Shown piece after piece: positions 36,018 to 45,200 of a stretch of 64,000 nucleotides of DNA; position 1 is the first letter of the stretch, and each line of letters starts with the position of its first letter. The stretch is from contig NZ_BLAW01000001.1 of the NCBI RefSeq assembly GCF_009617895.1, positions 3,091,001 to 3,155,000 on the forward strand. Reading direction: 5' to 3'. The DNA comes from Prolixibacter sp. SD074 (GTDB lineage: Bacteria; Bacteroidota; Bacteroidia; Bacteroidales; Prolixibacteraceae). Position numbers and translations under genes: made by a program. Under the pieces are notes generated by a model that saw only the letters and a list, made by a program, of their open reading frames with translations, was not told the origin of the DNA and did not search any database.

Positions 36018-38849
36018 ATGAATTTTAAGCATGCTGTATTCAGTCTAATGTTGGTAATTGGTAGTGTTTTTACTGCCTTTGCTCAAACAGGTTCCATCCG
36101 GTTGACAGTGGTTGACGATAAAACCGGTGAAACATTGATTGGAGCAACGGTCATGATGGAAGGGACCTCCAAAGGGACCATTACTGATTTTGATGGAGTT
36201 GCCACACTCAACGATATTAATTCAGGCGCCTACAACATCAGGGTGTCTTACATATCATACCAAACGATCGTCATTAGCGATGTGAAAGTGGAAGCCGGGA
36301 AAAGCGAAAAATTCACCGTTCATCTAAAGCCGGCCGATCTCGAAATTAATGAGGTAGTCATTACGGCCAAAGCCGCCAAGAATAGTGAAAATGCCTTACT
36401 TACCCTGCAACGAAAATCGCCGAAACTATTCGATGCAATTACTGCTGACCAGTTTTCGCGCATGGGCGTAAGCGATGCAGCCGGGGCATTAAAAAAGGTA
36501 ACCGGTGTTACCATTGAATCAGGAAAATATGTGTTTGTCAGAGGTTTGGGAGACCGCTACAGTAAATCAGTACTGAACGGAGCGGATGTTCCCAGTTTGG
36601 ATCCGAATAAAAACTCGGTCCAGCTTGACCTGTTTCCCACCAACCTGATTGACAATATTATCGTATATAAAACATTCACACCCGATCTGCCCGGCGATTT
36701 TACCGGCGGATTGGTTGATATCAACACCAAGGATTTTCCGACATCCTTTAATCTTACTTTTTCGCTGGGGCTTGAATACAATCCGCAAGCCAACTTTAAC
36801 AGCGACTTTTTGGCTCCGAAGGGAAGTCCGACTGATTTCCTTGGTTATGACAATGGTTTCCGGGATTTGCCCAAAGAAATCAGTCAATACAGCGCCAGCG
36901 ATTTTCCCGATCCGTATATAAATAAAACGGAAATCACAAATGTTTCCAGAGCATTCAGGAACAAGCAGTTCAATCCGGGAAAGGCTTCGCAGTTTATGAA
37001 TCATAGTTTCAGCTTCTCAGTAGGCGATCAGGTAAAACTGTTCAATAAACCGTTAGGATACATTTTCGGCCTTTCGTATAACCGGAAATATTCCAATTAT
37101 ACCGATGGAATTCAGAATGCCTATGAAGGTATTAGCCAAGGGCAAACGACACTGAACAGAGATATCCATACATCCAGCGTAGAGCAGAAATCGGAAGATG
37201 AAATACTGTTGGGAGCGATGTTCAATACTTCTTACAAGTTCAACAATAACAACAAAATTGGGTTGAGCCTGTTGACCAACCAAAGCGGAACCAGCGAAGC
37301 GCGCTACCAGGAAGGCTACCTGCTGGACGCCAACCCGGACTCAACGACCCGCCTGCAAAACCGCACGATCACATATACCCAAAGAGCTTTCCGGAATGGA
37401 CAGTTGAGAGGTGAACATGTATTTCCTCATCTGCACAACCTGAATGTGAAATGGAGCAATTCATTTACGACCTCTTCCATAAAGCAACCCGATACGCGAA
37501 TGATCAGGAACCAATACACCATCAACCCGCAGGGAGATACGCTGTATTACATGGGTAACCTCGACCGCCCTTCGCGCTTCTACCGTGACCTGAAAGAGAT
37601 TAACAATAGCTCGAAACTTGATTTTACCCTTCCGGTGAAATTATTCGGCAGACGCGAGTCGAAAGTAAAGTTCGGTGGATTGTACACTTATAAAAACCGT
37701 ACGTTCAGGGAGAATATTTACCAGTACAACATTCAGGCAAATAAAAACTTCGATGGCAACATCAACGTCTTCTTCCAGGATCAAAATCTCGGTTATGTGG
37801 ATGGTGTGCTGAAAAACTATCTGATGATAATTAACATTGATGGAAACAACTTCGATGCCTATCAGCGATTGTTGTCAACCTATGCCATGATTGAAAGCCC
37901 AATTGCCAAAAAACTGAATCTTACGGCCGGTGTTCGAATGGAAAAAACCGATATGAACCTGCGCGCCTTCAATGATTCGACCGGGACAATTAACACCAAT
38001 GATTTGCTTCCGTCGCTGGCTTTGACCTATAACGTCAGCGACAAAACCAATATTCGTATTTCGGCCAACCGAACGCTCGCACGCCCATCGTTCAGGGAAT
38101 TTGCACCTTTGGCCACCTACGATTTTTTCGGCGGTTACATCCAGAACGGGAATCCGGATTTGAAACGGACGCTGGTGAACAACTTCGACCTGCGTTGGGA
38201 AAAATTCCCGAGCCCGGGAGAATATCTTTCGGCCAGCCTTTTTTACAAAAGATTCTTCAATCCGATTGAAAATGCACAGCTGCCACGGGCCGGCGGTTCC
38301 ACCAGCCAATTCCAGTTTAAAAATGTGGATAAGTCCAGTTTGTATGGAGCCGAAGTAGAAGTTCGGAAGAACCTTGGTTCCCTCGCCGAAGCGCTAAAAA
38401 ACTTCCGTGTCTCGGCTAATTTCACCTACGTCTATTCGTACGTGAATGTCACACCTGCTGAACTGCTGGCCATTCGCAGTTGGGATCCGGGCGCAAGCGA
38501 TACAAGGCCGATGTACAACCAGGCACCTTACACATTCAACGGAAGTTTATCATACGACAATCCTGAAAAAGGATGGGAATCGACACTGAGTTTTAACGTA
38601 AGTGGGAAACGATTGATTGTATACCAGATAGACCTCCCTTCGATTTATCTGCAGCCTATGCCCGACATGAACTTCACGTTGAAAAAAGATCTGTCGAAGC
38701 GCTGTTCGCTGATGTTTAAAGCCAAAAACATCCTGGATAATACCTACAAGGAGCAAATCACCCTTGGCGATAACATTTACTACACCACCAAATACCAGCA
38801 AGGTCGTACATACGCCCTTACATTCAACTACCGGTTAAGTAAACAGTAA
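36018..38849 (+). CDS. TonB-dependent outer-membrane receptor with carboxypeptidase-regulatory-like N-domain
   Basis: A 943-residue receptor with signal peptide (MNFKHAVFSLMLVIGSVFTA, cleavage near FAQ/TG). The N-terminal domain (residues about 26-110) shows DDKTGETLIGATVMMEGTSK and the SYISYQTI strand. The plug follows: AGALKKVTGVTIESGKYVFV, RGLGDRYSKSVLNGADVPSL. A 22-strand barrel ends KYQQGRTYALTFNYRLSKQ, with a C-terminal aromatic/charged end as in such receptors. It is not of the SusC type. It follows the beta-helix lipoprotein and precedes a small lipoprotein by 3 bases. Substrate is not evident; siderophore, peptide or phosphate ester uptake are all possible. Confidence 0.9.
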   Translation: MNFKHAVFSLMLVIGSVFTAFAQTGSIRLTVVDDKTGETLIGATVMMEGTSKGTITDFDGVATLNDINSGAYNIRVSYISYQTIVISDVKVEAGKSEKFTVHLKPADLEINEVVITAKAAKNSENALLTLQRKSPKLFDAITADQFSRMGVSDAAGALKKVTGVTIESGKYVFVRGLGDRYSKSVLNGADVPSLDPNKNSVQLDLFPTNLIDNIIVYKTFTPDLPGDFTGGLVDINTKDFPTSFNLTFSLGLEYNPQANFNSDFLAPKGSPTDFLGYDNGFRDLPKEISQYSASDFPDPYINKTEITNVSRAFRNKQFNPGKASQFMNHSFSFSVGDQVKLFNKPLGYIFGLSYNRKYSNYTDGIQNAYEGISQGQTTLNRDIHTSSVEQKSEDEILLGAMFNTSYKFNNNNKIGLSLLTNQSGTSEARYQEGYLLDANPDSTTRLQNRTITYTQRAFRNGQLRGEHVFPHLHNLNVKWSNSFTTSSIKQPDTRMIRNQYTINPQGDTLYYMGNLDRPSRFYRDLKEINNSSKLDFTLPVKLFGRRESKVKFGGLYTYKNRTFRENIYQYNIQANKNFDGNINVFFQDQNLGYVDGVLKNYLMIINIDGNNFDAYQRLLSTYAMIESPIAKKLNLTAGVRMEKTDMNLRAFNDSTGTINTNDLLPSLALTYNVSDKTNIRISANRTLARPSFREFAPLATYDFFGGYIQNGNPDLKRTLVNNFDLRWEKFPSPGEYLSASLFYKRFFNPIENAQLPRAGGSTSQFQFKNVDKSSLYGAEVEVRKNLGSLAEALKNFRVSANFTYVYSYVNVTPAELLAIRSWDPGASDTRPMYNQAPYTFNGSLSYDNPEKGWESTLSFNVSGKRLIVYQIDLPSIYLQPMPDMNFTLKKDLSKRCSLMFKAKNILDNTYKEQITLGDNIYYTTKYQQGRTYALTFNYRLSKQ

Positions 38850-38852
38850 AAC

Positions 38853-39338
38853 ATGATTCAGATGAGGAAATTCGCTCAAATTTTCATTTTTGTCGGATTA
38901 ACGGCAGTGGTATTTGGCTGCGGCAACAATAGGCCCGGAAACAGCCTCATTTTCGACGCGACGAAAATAAAAGGGAATCCGGATACGACGGAAGTCAAAA
39001 AGCTTTTGCATGCTCAACCTGATACGAGTTATTACCGTTGGTATTTCGGTCAGCGCAGGTTCATCCAACTCTACAATTCGATGGACTCTGCCGAGTTCCG
39101 TTTCAAGCATAACAAACTGATTGAAATCATCGTGAATAGCCCTTCGGTAGATTATACACCGCAGACCATTACTAAATTTGGTTTACCCTTTCAGCAGCCA
39201 ACCAACAGCGACAGTAGCGCTTATTTCATGTGGAAGAACATTTACCCCGAGTATGAAGTAGTGAACTTCTATTTGGTTGGAAGCAAGAAGAAGGGAACCA
39301 AACAAAATTTCAAAATATACTTCAAACTGAAGGACTAA
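38853..39338 (+). CDS. Small lipoprotein of unknown function, coupled to the TonB receptor
   Basis: A 161-residue protein with a lipobox near residue 24 (AVVFGCGNNRPG). ATG 38853 is three bases after the receptor stop, and an in-frame ATG at 38862 is equally likely. The mature part holds KLLHAQPDTSYYRWYFGQRR, MDSAEFRFKHNKLIEIIVNS and a C-terminal YEVVNFYLVGSKKKG. I recognise no named domain. Tight spacing suggests co-transcription and a shared function with the receptor, perhaps as a periplasmic or surface accessory. Confidence 0.7.
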   Translation: MIQMRKFAQIFIFVGLTAVVFGCGNNRPGNSLIFDATKIKGNPDTTEVKKLLHAQPDTSYYRWYFGQRRFIQLYNSMDSAEFRFKHNKLIEIIVNSPSVDYTPQTITKFGLPFQQPTNSDSSAYFMWKNIYPEYEVVNFYLVGSKKKGTKQNFKIYFKLKD

Positions 39339-39470
39339 AGTCTTACTGTTTACGCCTTCAATTTATTTATACAGCATGCGGAATTGTAAAATTCTACCGA
39401 ATTGATGGCGCTTAAACAGGATGAGTGAACCAGTATCTTCAACCAGGCCTGGTTCATTCTTAAAACCCGA

Positions 39471-39506
39471 AAACGCCGGCTTTTAAAAGAGAGCGGGCGT
39501 TTTTTG
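39471..39506 (+). terminator. Terminator downstream of the receptor/lipoprotein genes
   Basis: AAACGCC and GGCGTTT flank an 18-base loop and end in a run of T. A second hairpin (TGAACCAG/CTGGTTCA, near 39426-39455) lies before it. Confidence 0.7.
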
Positions 39507-39585
39507 CATTAGTAAGAAACGTTCAAAATCATGCTTATAAGCAAGCCAATATGGACAAACACATATTCTGAATTTAATAAGATTT

Positions 39586-39611
39586 TAACTTTTTTGTAAC
39601 CACCCTGTAAC
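39586..39611 (+). promoter_or_regulatory. Three TAAC half-sites at exact 11-bp spacing (Pho-box-like)
   Basis: TAAC begins at 39586, 39597 and 39608, giving TTTTAACTTTT-TTGTAACCACC-CTGTAAC, the cleanest of the repeat arrays in this window. The same tetramer and phase occur before the PiT gene. It is directly upstream of the free-standing carboxypeptidase-regulatory-like domain gene. A PhoB-type regulator is the natural candidate. The remainder of the gap 39339-39653 holds the terminator at 39471 and no other recognisable feature. Confidence 0.6.
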
Positions 39612-39653
39612 TATTTGGCCATATTTTTCCAGATGAATAAACACAAGCAAAAA

Positions 39654-40010
39654 ATGAAAAAATTTGTTTTATCCGTTTTATTGATTGGAAGCACAGTTCT
39701 CGCAATGGCTGCCAACAAAGAGAGTAAGCCGGAAAATACTTCGACTAATACTACTGCACCAACCCAATTGTCTGGTGAAGTAATTGACAAGAACACAAAT
39801 GAAACACTGGTCGGCGTAAAAGTAACCATCGACGGGACCGATAAAGTTGCCTACACCGATTTTGACGGGAAATACCGTTTCGACAATTTGAAGCCTGGCA
39901 AATACAAGCTAACAGCTTCTTATATTTCTTACGAAAATTCGACAGTCGAAAATATCCTACTCACTCCAAAAGCCAATGAAGTTGATTTTAGTCTGAAGAA
40001 TTCGAACTAA
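39654..40010 (+). CDS. Exported free-standing carboxypeptidase-regulatory-like domain protein
   Basis: A 118-residue protein. ATG 39654 is favoured because it starts a signal peptide (MKKFVLSVLLIGSTVLAMAA); in-frame ATGs at 39633 and 39615 are less likely, as 39615 is almost inside the repeat sites. The mature protein is one beta-sandwich domain: LSGEVIDKNTNETLVGVKVT, YTDFDGKYRFDNLKPGKYKL, ASYISYENS. It resembles the N-terminal extension of the TonB receptor at 36018 (DDKTGETLIGATV... VSYISYQT). It may bind the same periplasmic partner. A strong terminator follows, so it is its own transcription unit. Confidence 0.75.
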   Translation: MKKFVLSVLLIGSTVLAMAANKESKPENTSTNTTAPTQLSGEVIDKNTNETLVGVKVTIDGTDKVAYTDFDGKYRFDNLKPGKYKLTASYISYENSTVENILLTPKANEVDFSLKNSN

Positions 40011-40029
40011 AATTTGTTTCAAACAAGCT

Positions 40030-40059
40030 AACCCGTTCTGTTCCCGGAACGGGTTTTTT
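40030..40059 (+). terminator. Terminator after the domain protein
   Basis: AACCCGTTC pairs with GAACGGGTT over an eight-base loop, followed by TTTTT. Confidence 0.85.
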
Positions 40060-40253
40060 ATGACTCCACTGAAAGAATTCACGCCCGAAACACCGTTTTA
40101 ACCATCCCTACCCGTCAACATATCAAAGTAATTATAGCGCACAAAAAATTAATTTTATTACCATTATGTTTTGCATGGTAATTCCATTGCGGCATAATCC
40201 CACCAATACAATCTCTTTACTTTACCCTTCGTTTTCACTTTGAAATAAATATT

Positions 40254-40305
40254 TAACATTAATTTTCTGTTAACCAGAAATCAATTCAGTTAACTTTTAC
40301 TTAAC
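40254..40305. promoter_or_regulatory. TAAC repeats upstream of the MORN-repeat gene
   Basis: TAAC begins at 40254, 40271, 40291 and 40302. Only the last pair has the 11-base spacing (GTTAACTTTTACTTAACTTTAG). This is weaker than the 39586 array. The rest of the gap 40011-40345 is AT-rich, with the terminator at 40030 and nothing else recognisable. Confidence 0.35.
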
Positions 40306-40345
40306 TTTAGCATAATAAAACATATAAGAAGATAAGGAGGCTGTT

Positions 40346-40804
40346 ATGAAGAAGTTAATTGGATTAATCGCGATATTACTTTTCCTTTTACCCAATACAT
40401 TCGCACAGGATATCCGTAAAATTGATGGGATGTACTACGCTGGCTCGGAACCGTATTCCGGCGAATATATCCAGTACTACGATAATGGAAATCCGAAAAT
40501 GAGAATGAACCTGAAAGAAGGTTTAAAGGATGGAAAAGCAAAACTCTATTTCGAAGATGGTAAACTGAAAGGAATTTGTTCGTATAAGGACAACGAAATG
40601 GATGGTACCTGGATAACCTATAACCAGCAGGGGGTTAAAGTTGCTGTTGCCAACTACAAAAAAGGGAAGAAAGATGGTGAATGGAAAATCTGGGACGACC
40701 AGGGAAGTCTTATTTATGAAATGAACTATGTGAATGGAGAGAAATCAGGTACATGGAAAAAATATGGCCCGGAAGAAAAATTGCTGGGCGAACGTACCTT
40801 TTAA
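40346..40804 (+). CDS. Exported MORN_2-repeat (YwqK-like) protein
   Basis: A 152-residue protein with a signal peptide (MKKLIGLIAILLFLLPNTFA, cleavage before QDI). The mature part is built from repeats of about 20-23 residues: YSGEYIQYYDNGNPKMRM, KDGKAKLYFEDGKLKG, MDGTWITYNQQGVKVAV, KDGEWKIWDDQGSLIYEM and KSGTWKKYGPEEK. Such repeats resemble YwqK-type proteins, sometimes labelled antitoxin, but no toxin gene is adjacent. It has an unusually good Shine-Dalgarno (AAGGAGG, 40334-40340) five bases before ATG, rare in Bacteroidota. Confidence 0.75.
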   Translation: MKKLIGLIAILLFLLPNTFAQDIRKIDGMYYAGSEPYSGEYIQYYDNGNPKMRMNLKEGLKDGKAKLYFEDGKLKGICSYKDNEMDGTWITYNQQGVKVAVANYKKGKKDGEWKIWDDQGSLIYEMNYVNGEKSGTWKKYGPEEKLLGERTF

Positions 40805-40845
40805 TGATTCTCTGGATCGAAAATTCGGGTTAACAGATTACATCT

Positions 40846-40937
40846 TATGGAATGAAACGAACATGAACTTTTTTAATCAAAAGTTCGCCAAAGGCAATGA
40901 TTAAAAAAAGTTCATGTAAGAGCGAAGCGGTTCCATA
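40846..40937. repeat. Long inverted-repeat element (REP/MITE-like)
   Basis: The arms ACATGAACTTTTTTAATCA (40861-40879) and TGATTAAAAAAAGTTCATGT (40898-40917) are complementary except for one T. An outer pair, TATGGAA and TTCCATA, closes the unit. The loop reads AAAGTTCGCCAAAGGCAA. I see no ORF and no target duplication. Such mobile intergenic hairpins occur in many copies in Bacteroidota genomes, but only one copy is in this window. Confidence 0.6.
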
Positions 40938-40990
40938 CGTTCTCAAATTTAGAATTAAATTATGGACCAATTATAAATATTAAACGCATG

Positions 40991-41018
40991 AAAAAGCCGG
41001 TTTAAACACCGGCTTTTT
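40991..41018. terminator. Bidirectional terminator between the MORN-repeat gene and lspA
   Basis: AAAAAGCCGG and CCGGCTTTTT are perfectly complementary over an eight-base loop. It serves both convergent genes. Confidence 0.9.
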
Positions 41019-41027
41019 CTATATCAT

Positions 41028-41684
41028 TTATTCAACATTTTCAGTTGGGGCAACAGAAGGATTACCTGCAGTTTCATGCCGATCAAAAAAACGACGGTAA
41101 AAAAACAAAATCATAAAAATACCGATGGTAATCGAGGAATCGGCTAAGTTGAAAACCGGACGGAAAAAGATGAATTGTTGTCCGCCCCAAAACGGAAACC
41201 ACATCGGATAATGTCCTTCAAGAATCGGGAAATACAACATATCGACTACCCTTCCATGCAAAAAGGTCGAGTAACCTCCATCGGGAGGGAAAAGTGTGGC
41301 CACCTGTCCATAGCTATCGTTGAAAATCATCCCGTAAAATGCGCTGTCCAGGATGTTGCCAATCGCCCCCGCCATAATAAGTGAAACACTGACAGTCAAA
41401 CCGAAAGGTACATCTCGCTTCCAAAGTTTAGTGAGGTACCAGGCAATACCGCCCACTGCAGCAATACGGAAAACACTCAGGAAAATCTTACCATAATTTC
41501 CGGCAAACTCAAACCCAAAGGCCATTCCGTTATTCTCTACAAAATGAATGACAAACCATTTCCCGAAAATGGAAAACTCCTGTCCAAGTATCATATGCGT
41601 CTTCACCCAAAACTTCAACGACTGATCGGCCAATAAAATCAGGAATACGATCAACAACGAGCTGGTTTTCTTACCCATTATCAT
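41028..41684 (-). CDS. lspA: Lipoprotein signal peptidase II
   Basis: A 218-residue inner-membrane aspartyl protease that cuts lipoprotein signal peptides. Four transmembrane segments are visible. Catalytic motifs are AGAIGNILDSAF and FNLADSSITIG, and the conserved VENNGMAFG is in the second segment. It is longer than the usual 160-170 residues because of an insert between catalytic motifs (YGQVATLFPPDGGYSTFLHG) and an extra C-terminal tail, common in Bacteroidota. The start at MIM or two codons later (MGKK) is open. It is preceded on its strand by a terminator after the DksA-like gene. Confidence 0.93.
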   Translation of the reverse strand: MIMGKKTSSLLIVFLILLADQSLKFWVKTHMILGQEFSIFGKWFVIHFVENNGMAFGFEFAGNYGKIFLSVFRIAAVGGIAWYLTKLWKRDVPFGLTVSVSLIMAGAIGNILDSAFYGMIFNDSYGQVATLFPPDGGYSTFLHGRVVDMLYFPILEGHYPMWFPFWGGQQFIFFRPVFNLADSSITIGIFMILFFYRRFFDRHETAGNPSVAPTENVE

Positions 41685-41702
41685 AGTTTTTCAACTAACC
41701 AT

Positions 41703-41737
41703 TATAAAAAATCCGGAGCGTAGAATTCCACTCCGGA
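41703..41737 (-). terminator. Terminator after the DksA-like gene (minus strand)
   Basis: TCCGGAG and CTCCGGA are perfect arms over a 12-base loop. On the minus strand the stem is followed by TTTTTTATAAT. It ends the DksA-like transcript 56 bases after its stop, before lspA. Confidence 0.85.
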
Positions 41738-41792
41738 CAAAATAAGTCATTTATTTCTTACAACTTTCATCCAATTCCCTCTGTACGATCAA

Positions 41793-42170
41793 TTACCGTT
41801 GCTTGTTTTTTGCATCGATACTGAGCGTAGCGTGAGGAACGGCACGCAGTCGTTCTTTCGAAATTAGTTTTCCTGTTTCGCGGCAAATACCGTAGGTTTT
41901 GTTTTCGATACGAATTAATGCCGCTTCCAGGTGCTGAATAAATTTTTGCTGCCGTTGAGCCAGTTTTCCGGCTTCTTCTTTCGAAAGCGTGGCAGCTCCT
42001 TCTTCCAGCACTTTAAATGTAGGCGAAGTGTCTTGTGTGTCGTTCCCGTCGCCGTGGGTTATGGCATTACGGTACAACTCGTAATCTTTCCTCGCTTTCT
42101 CAAGTTTCTTCAGAATGATGTCCCGAAATTCGGACAACTCTTCATCTGAATATCTCTTTTTTTCAGCCAT
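41793..42170 (-). CDS. TraR/DksA-family regulator
   Basis: A 125-residue RNA-polymerase-binding-type protein with an N-terminal coiled coil (SDEELSEFRDIILKKLEKAR) and a C-terminal zinc-finger region, YGICRETGKLISKERL, then RAVPHATLSIDAK. The typical DksA finger uses four Cys; here only one Cys remains in this part (GICRETG), so metal binding is unlikely or altered, as in many Bacteroidota members. It is separated from ileS by about 90 bases and has its own terminator. Confidence 0.85.
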   Translation of the reverse strand: MAEKKRYSDEELSEFRDIILKKLEKARKDYELYRNAITHGDGNDTQDTSPTFKVLEEGAATLSKEEAGKLAQRQQKFIQHLEAALIRIENKTYGICRETGKLISKERLRAVPHATLSIDAKNKQR

Positions 42171-42263
42171 AATGTAAAAGTATTAAGGTGAATACAGGCT
42201 TAAAATAAGCTGACTAATATAACTTTTTTCAGCTTATATTACCATGGCTGATAGCAGGGGAAA

Positions 42264-45200
42264 TTATTTTCCCACCTTCTCAACCATAATATAGGTTTCG
42301 ACTCCTTTATCAATCCCAACCAGCCGGGCTTTTTCATCCTCGATGGCCTCCACCAGTTCGAGGTTCGCAGCCAAGGTCTGGTTACTGATGTAATCACTAA
42401 AATTATTGACCGCTTCATTAATCTCTTCGTGACGGGCAATCTGAAGGTTAATCTTGTCGGTTACCTCAAAACCGCTTTCCTTACGGAGACTCTGAATACG
42501 GTTGATGAACTCGCGGGCAATTCCTTCCTGCCGCAATTCGGGCGACACTTCGATATCCAAAGCTACAGTCAGCCCACCTTCGCTGGCAACCAACCATCCC
42601 GGGATATCTTCCGAAAGAATTTCCACATCTTCAAGTCCGAGATGAACGTTTTCGTCACCAACAACGAGTTCATAAGCGCTATCCTTTTCGAAGCGGGCGA
42701 TATCGTCCTGCGACAGCTGGTTGATAGCGCCGGCAATCTGTTTCATAATTTTGCCGTACTTCGGACCCAACGTCTTGAAATTCGGTTTTATTTTTTTCTT
42801 GACAACACCAGCCGTATCATCAATATATTCTACTTCCTTAACATTGACTTCCGTCAAAATAATATCCCGGACGGCCTCAAATTGCTCACGGAAATGCGCG
42901 TTCAGCACCGGAATCATGATTTTTGCCAGCGGCTGACGCACTTTCAGTTTTTCCTTCCGGCGAAGGCCGAGGATCATGGACGAAACCTTTTGTGCAATAT
43001 CCATCCGCTCTTCCAGCGACTTGTCGATAAGCGAACTGTCTGCCTTCGGAAACTCGGTCAGGTGAATCGAGATATCTTCATCACGTCCGGTTACCGCATT
43101 TAAATCACGGAACAGCTGTTCCATGTAAAATGGTGCGATAGGAGCGGCCATTTTGGCAACCGTTTCCAAACAAGTATAAAGCGTCTGGTAAGCCGAAATC
43201 TTATCGGTACCATAATCGCCACCCCAGAAACGTTTTCGCCCCAGTCGCACGTACCAGTTCGATAAATTCTCGGTAACAAATTCCGAAACAGCGCGTCCGG
43301 CACGGGTTGGCTCATAGCTTTCCAATGCATCACTTACTTCCAGTACCAAACTGTTCAGCAACGACAGTATCCAACGATCAATTTCCGGGCGGTCGGTTGC
43401 AGCCATGTCCGGCTCGCTGTAGGTAAAGCCATCTACATTCGCGTAAAGCGAGAAGAAACTATAGGTATTGTACAGCGTTCCGAAGAACTTACGACGTACC
43501 TCTTCCACTCCCGAAATATCAAATTTCAGGTTGTCCCAGGGTTGCGAGTTGGTCAACATATACCAACGCAATGGGTCGGAACCGTATTTTTCTATCGCTT
43601 CAAACGGATCGACTGCATTGCCGAGCCGCTTCGACATCTTGTTTCCTTTGGCATCGAGAACGAGGCCGTTGGAAATAATATTCCTGAATGCAACCGACTT
43701 CTTCGTCATCGTTGCAATGGCATGCAATGTAAAGAACCATCCGCGCGTCTGATCAACACCCTCTGCAATGAAATCGGCTGGGAACACCTGTTCAAAAATC
43801 TCTTTGTTTTCAAACGGGTAATGCATTTGTGCAAACGGCATGGCGCCCGAATCGAACCAAACGTCAATCAGATCGGGCTCGCGGAACATTTTTTCACCTT
43901 TTGCAGAAACCAGCACGATGTTGTCCACATACGGACGGTGCAAATCGATTTTGTCGTAATTCTCTTTCGAGTTATCGCCCGGAACAAATCCTTCGTAAGG
44001 ATTTTTATCCATGAATCCGGCAGCAACGGACTTTTCGATTTCTCCGTAAAGTTCTTCGACAGAACCGATACACTTCTCATCAGCTCCATCTTCCGAACGC
44101 CAGATAGGCAGCGGTGTTCCCCAGTAGCGGGAACGCGAAAGGTTCCAGTCAACCAGGTTTTCCAACCAGTTTCCAAAACGGCCGGTTCCGGTCGATTTGG
44201 GTTTCCAGTTGATGGTATTGTTCAGCGCAATCAAATCATCGCGGACCGCAGTGGTACGGATGAACCAGGAATCAAGCGGGTAGTAGAGGACCGGCTTATC
44301 GGTACGCCAACAATGCGGATAGCTATGCTCGTGCTTTTCCACACGGAAAACTTTATTTTCCTTCTTCAGCATGACTGAAATATCCACATCCAATGTCGCA
44401 TCATCGTCATCCAGGCTCTCGTCGTAGGCATTCTTCACATAGCGGCCTGCGTATTCAGCATATAAATCAGTAGAAACGAATTCGTCAACAAAAGAGCTAT
44501 CCAGGTCTTCCGTTCGGAAGAAACGGCCTTTTTTGTCGACCATCGGTTGACGACGCCCTTCTTTGTCAATCAGGATCAACGGTGCAATACCCGATTTCCT
44601 GGCAACACGGTCGTCATCGGCACCAAATGTAGGAGCGATGTGCACAATTCCGGTACCATCAGCCGTGGTAACAAAATCACCGGTGATAACGCGGAAGGCA
44701 TCCCCCATTGGCTTTACCCACGGAATTAACTGCTCGTAATTGGTTCCTTCCAAATCAGCGCCGGTAAATTCGGCTGTAATTTCGAAAGGTATCTTTTTGT
44801 CGCCGGGCTGATAATCTTCCAGCGCAAGTTCTTCGTTTTTCTCAGGGAAATAGCTTCTCACCAAATCCTTGGCCAGTATAACCGTTACCGGAATTCCGGT
44901 ATACGGATTAAACGTTTTCACCCGGACATACCGGATTTTCTCTCCAACAGCCAGAGCCGTATTGGATGGCAAAGTCCATGGTGTGGTGGTCCAGGCCAGG
45001 AAGAACAAATCCGTATCGGCACCAGCAAAAAATTTTTCCGACTGTTCATCGCGAACAACTTTAAACTGAGCCACACAAGTCGTATCCTTCACATCGCGGT
45101 AGCAACCGGGCTGGTTCAACTCGTGTGAACTCAATCCGGTTCCGGCAGCAGGTGAGTATGGCTGGATCGTGTAGCCCTTGTACAACAAACCTTTGTCGTA

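Noticed and set aside
40346-40804. YwqK-type antitoxin as evidence of a toxin-antitoxin pair
   Set aside because: The protein has a signal peptide and no toxin gene is next to it, so the pairing is unsupported.
43542-44378. Plus-strand ORF of 278 codons inside ileS
   Set aside because: It is opposite to a well-conserved synthetase core and has no domain pattern.
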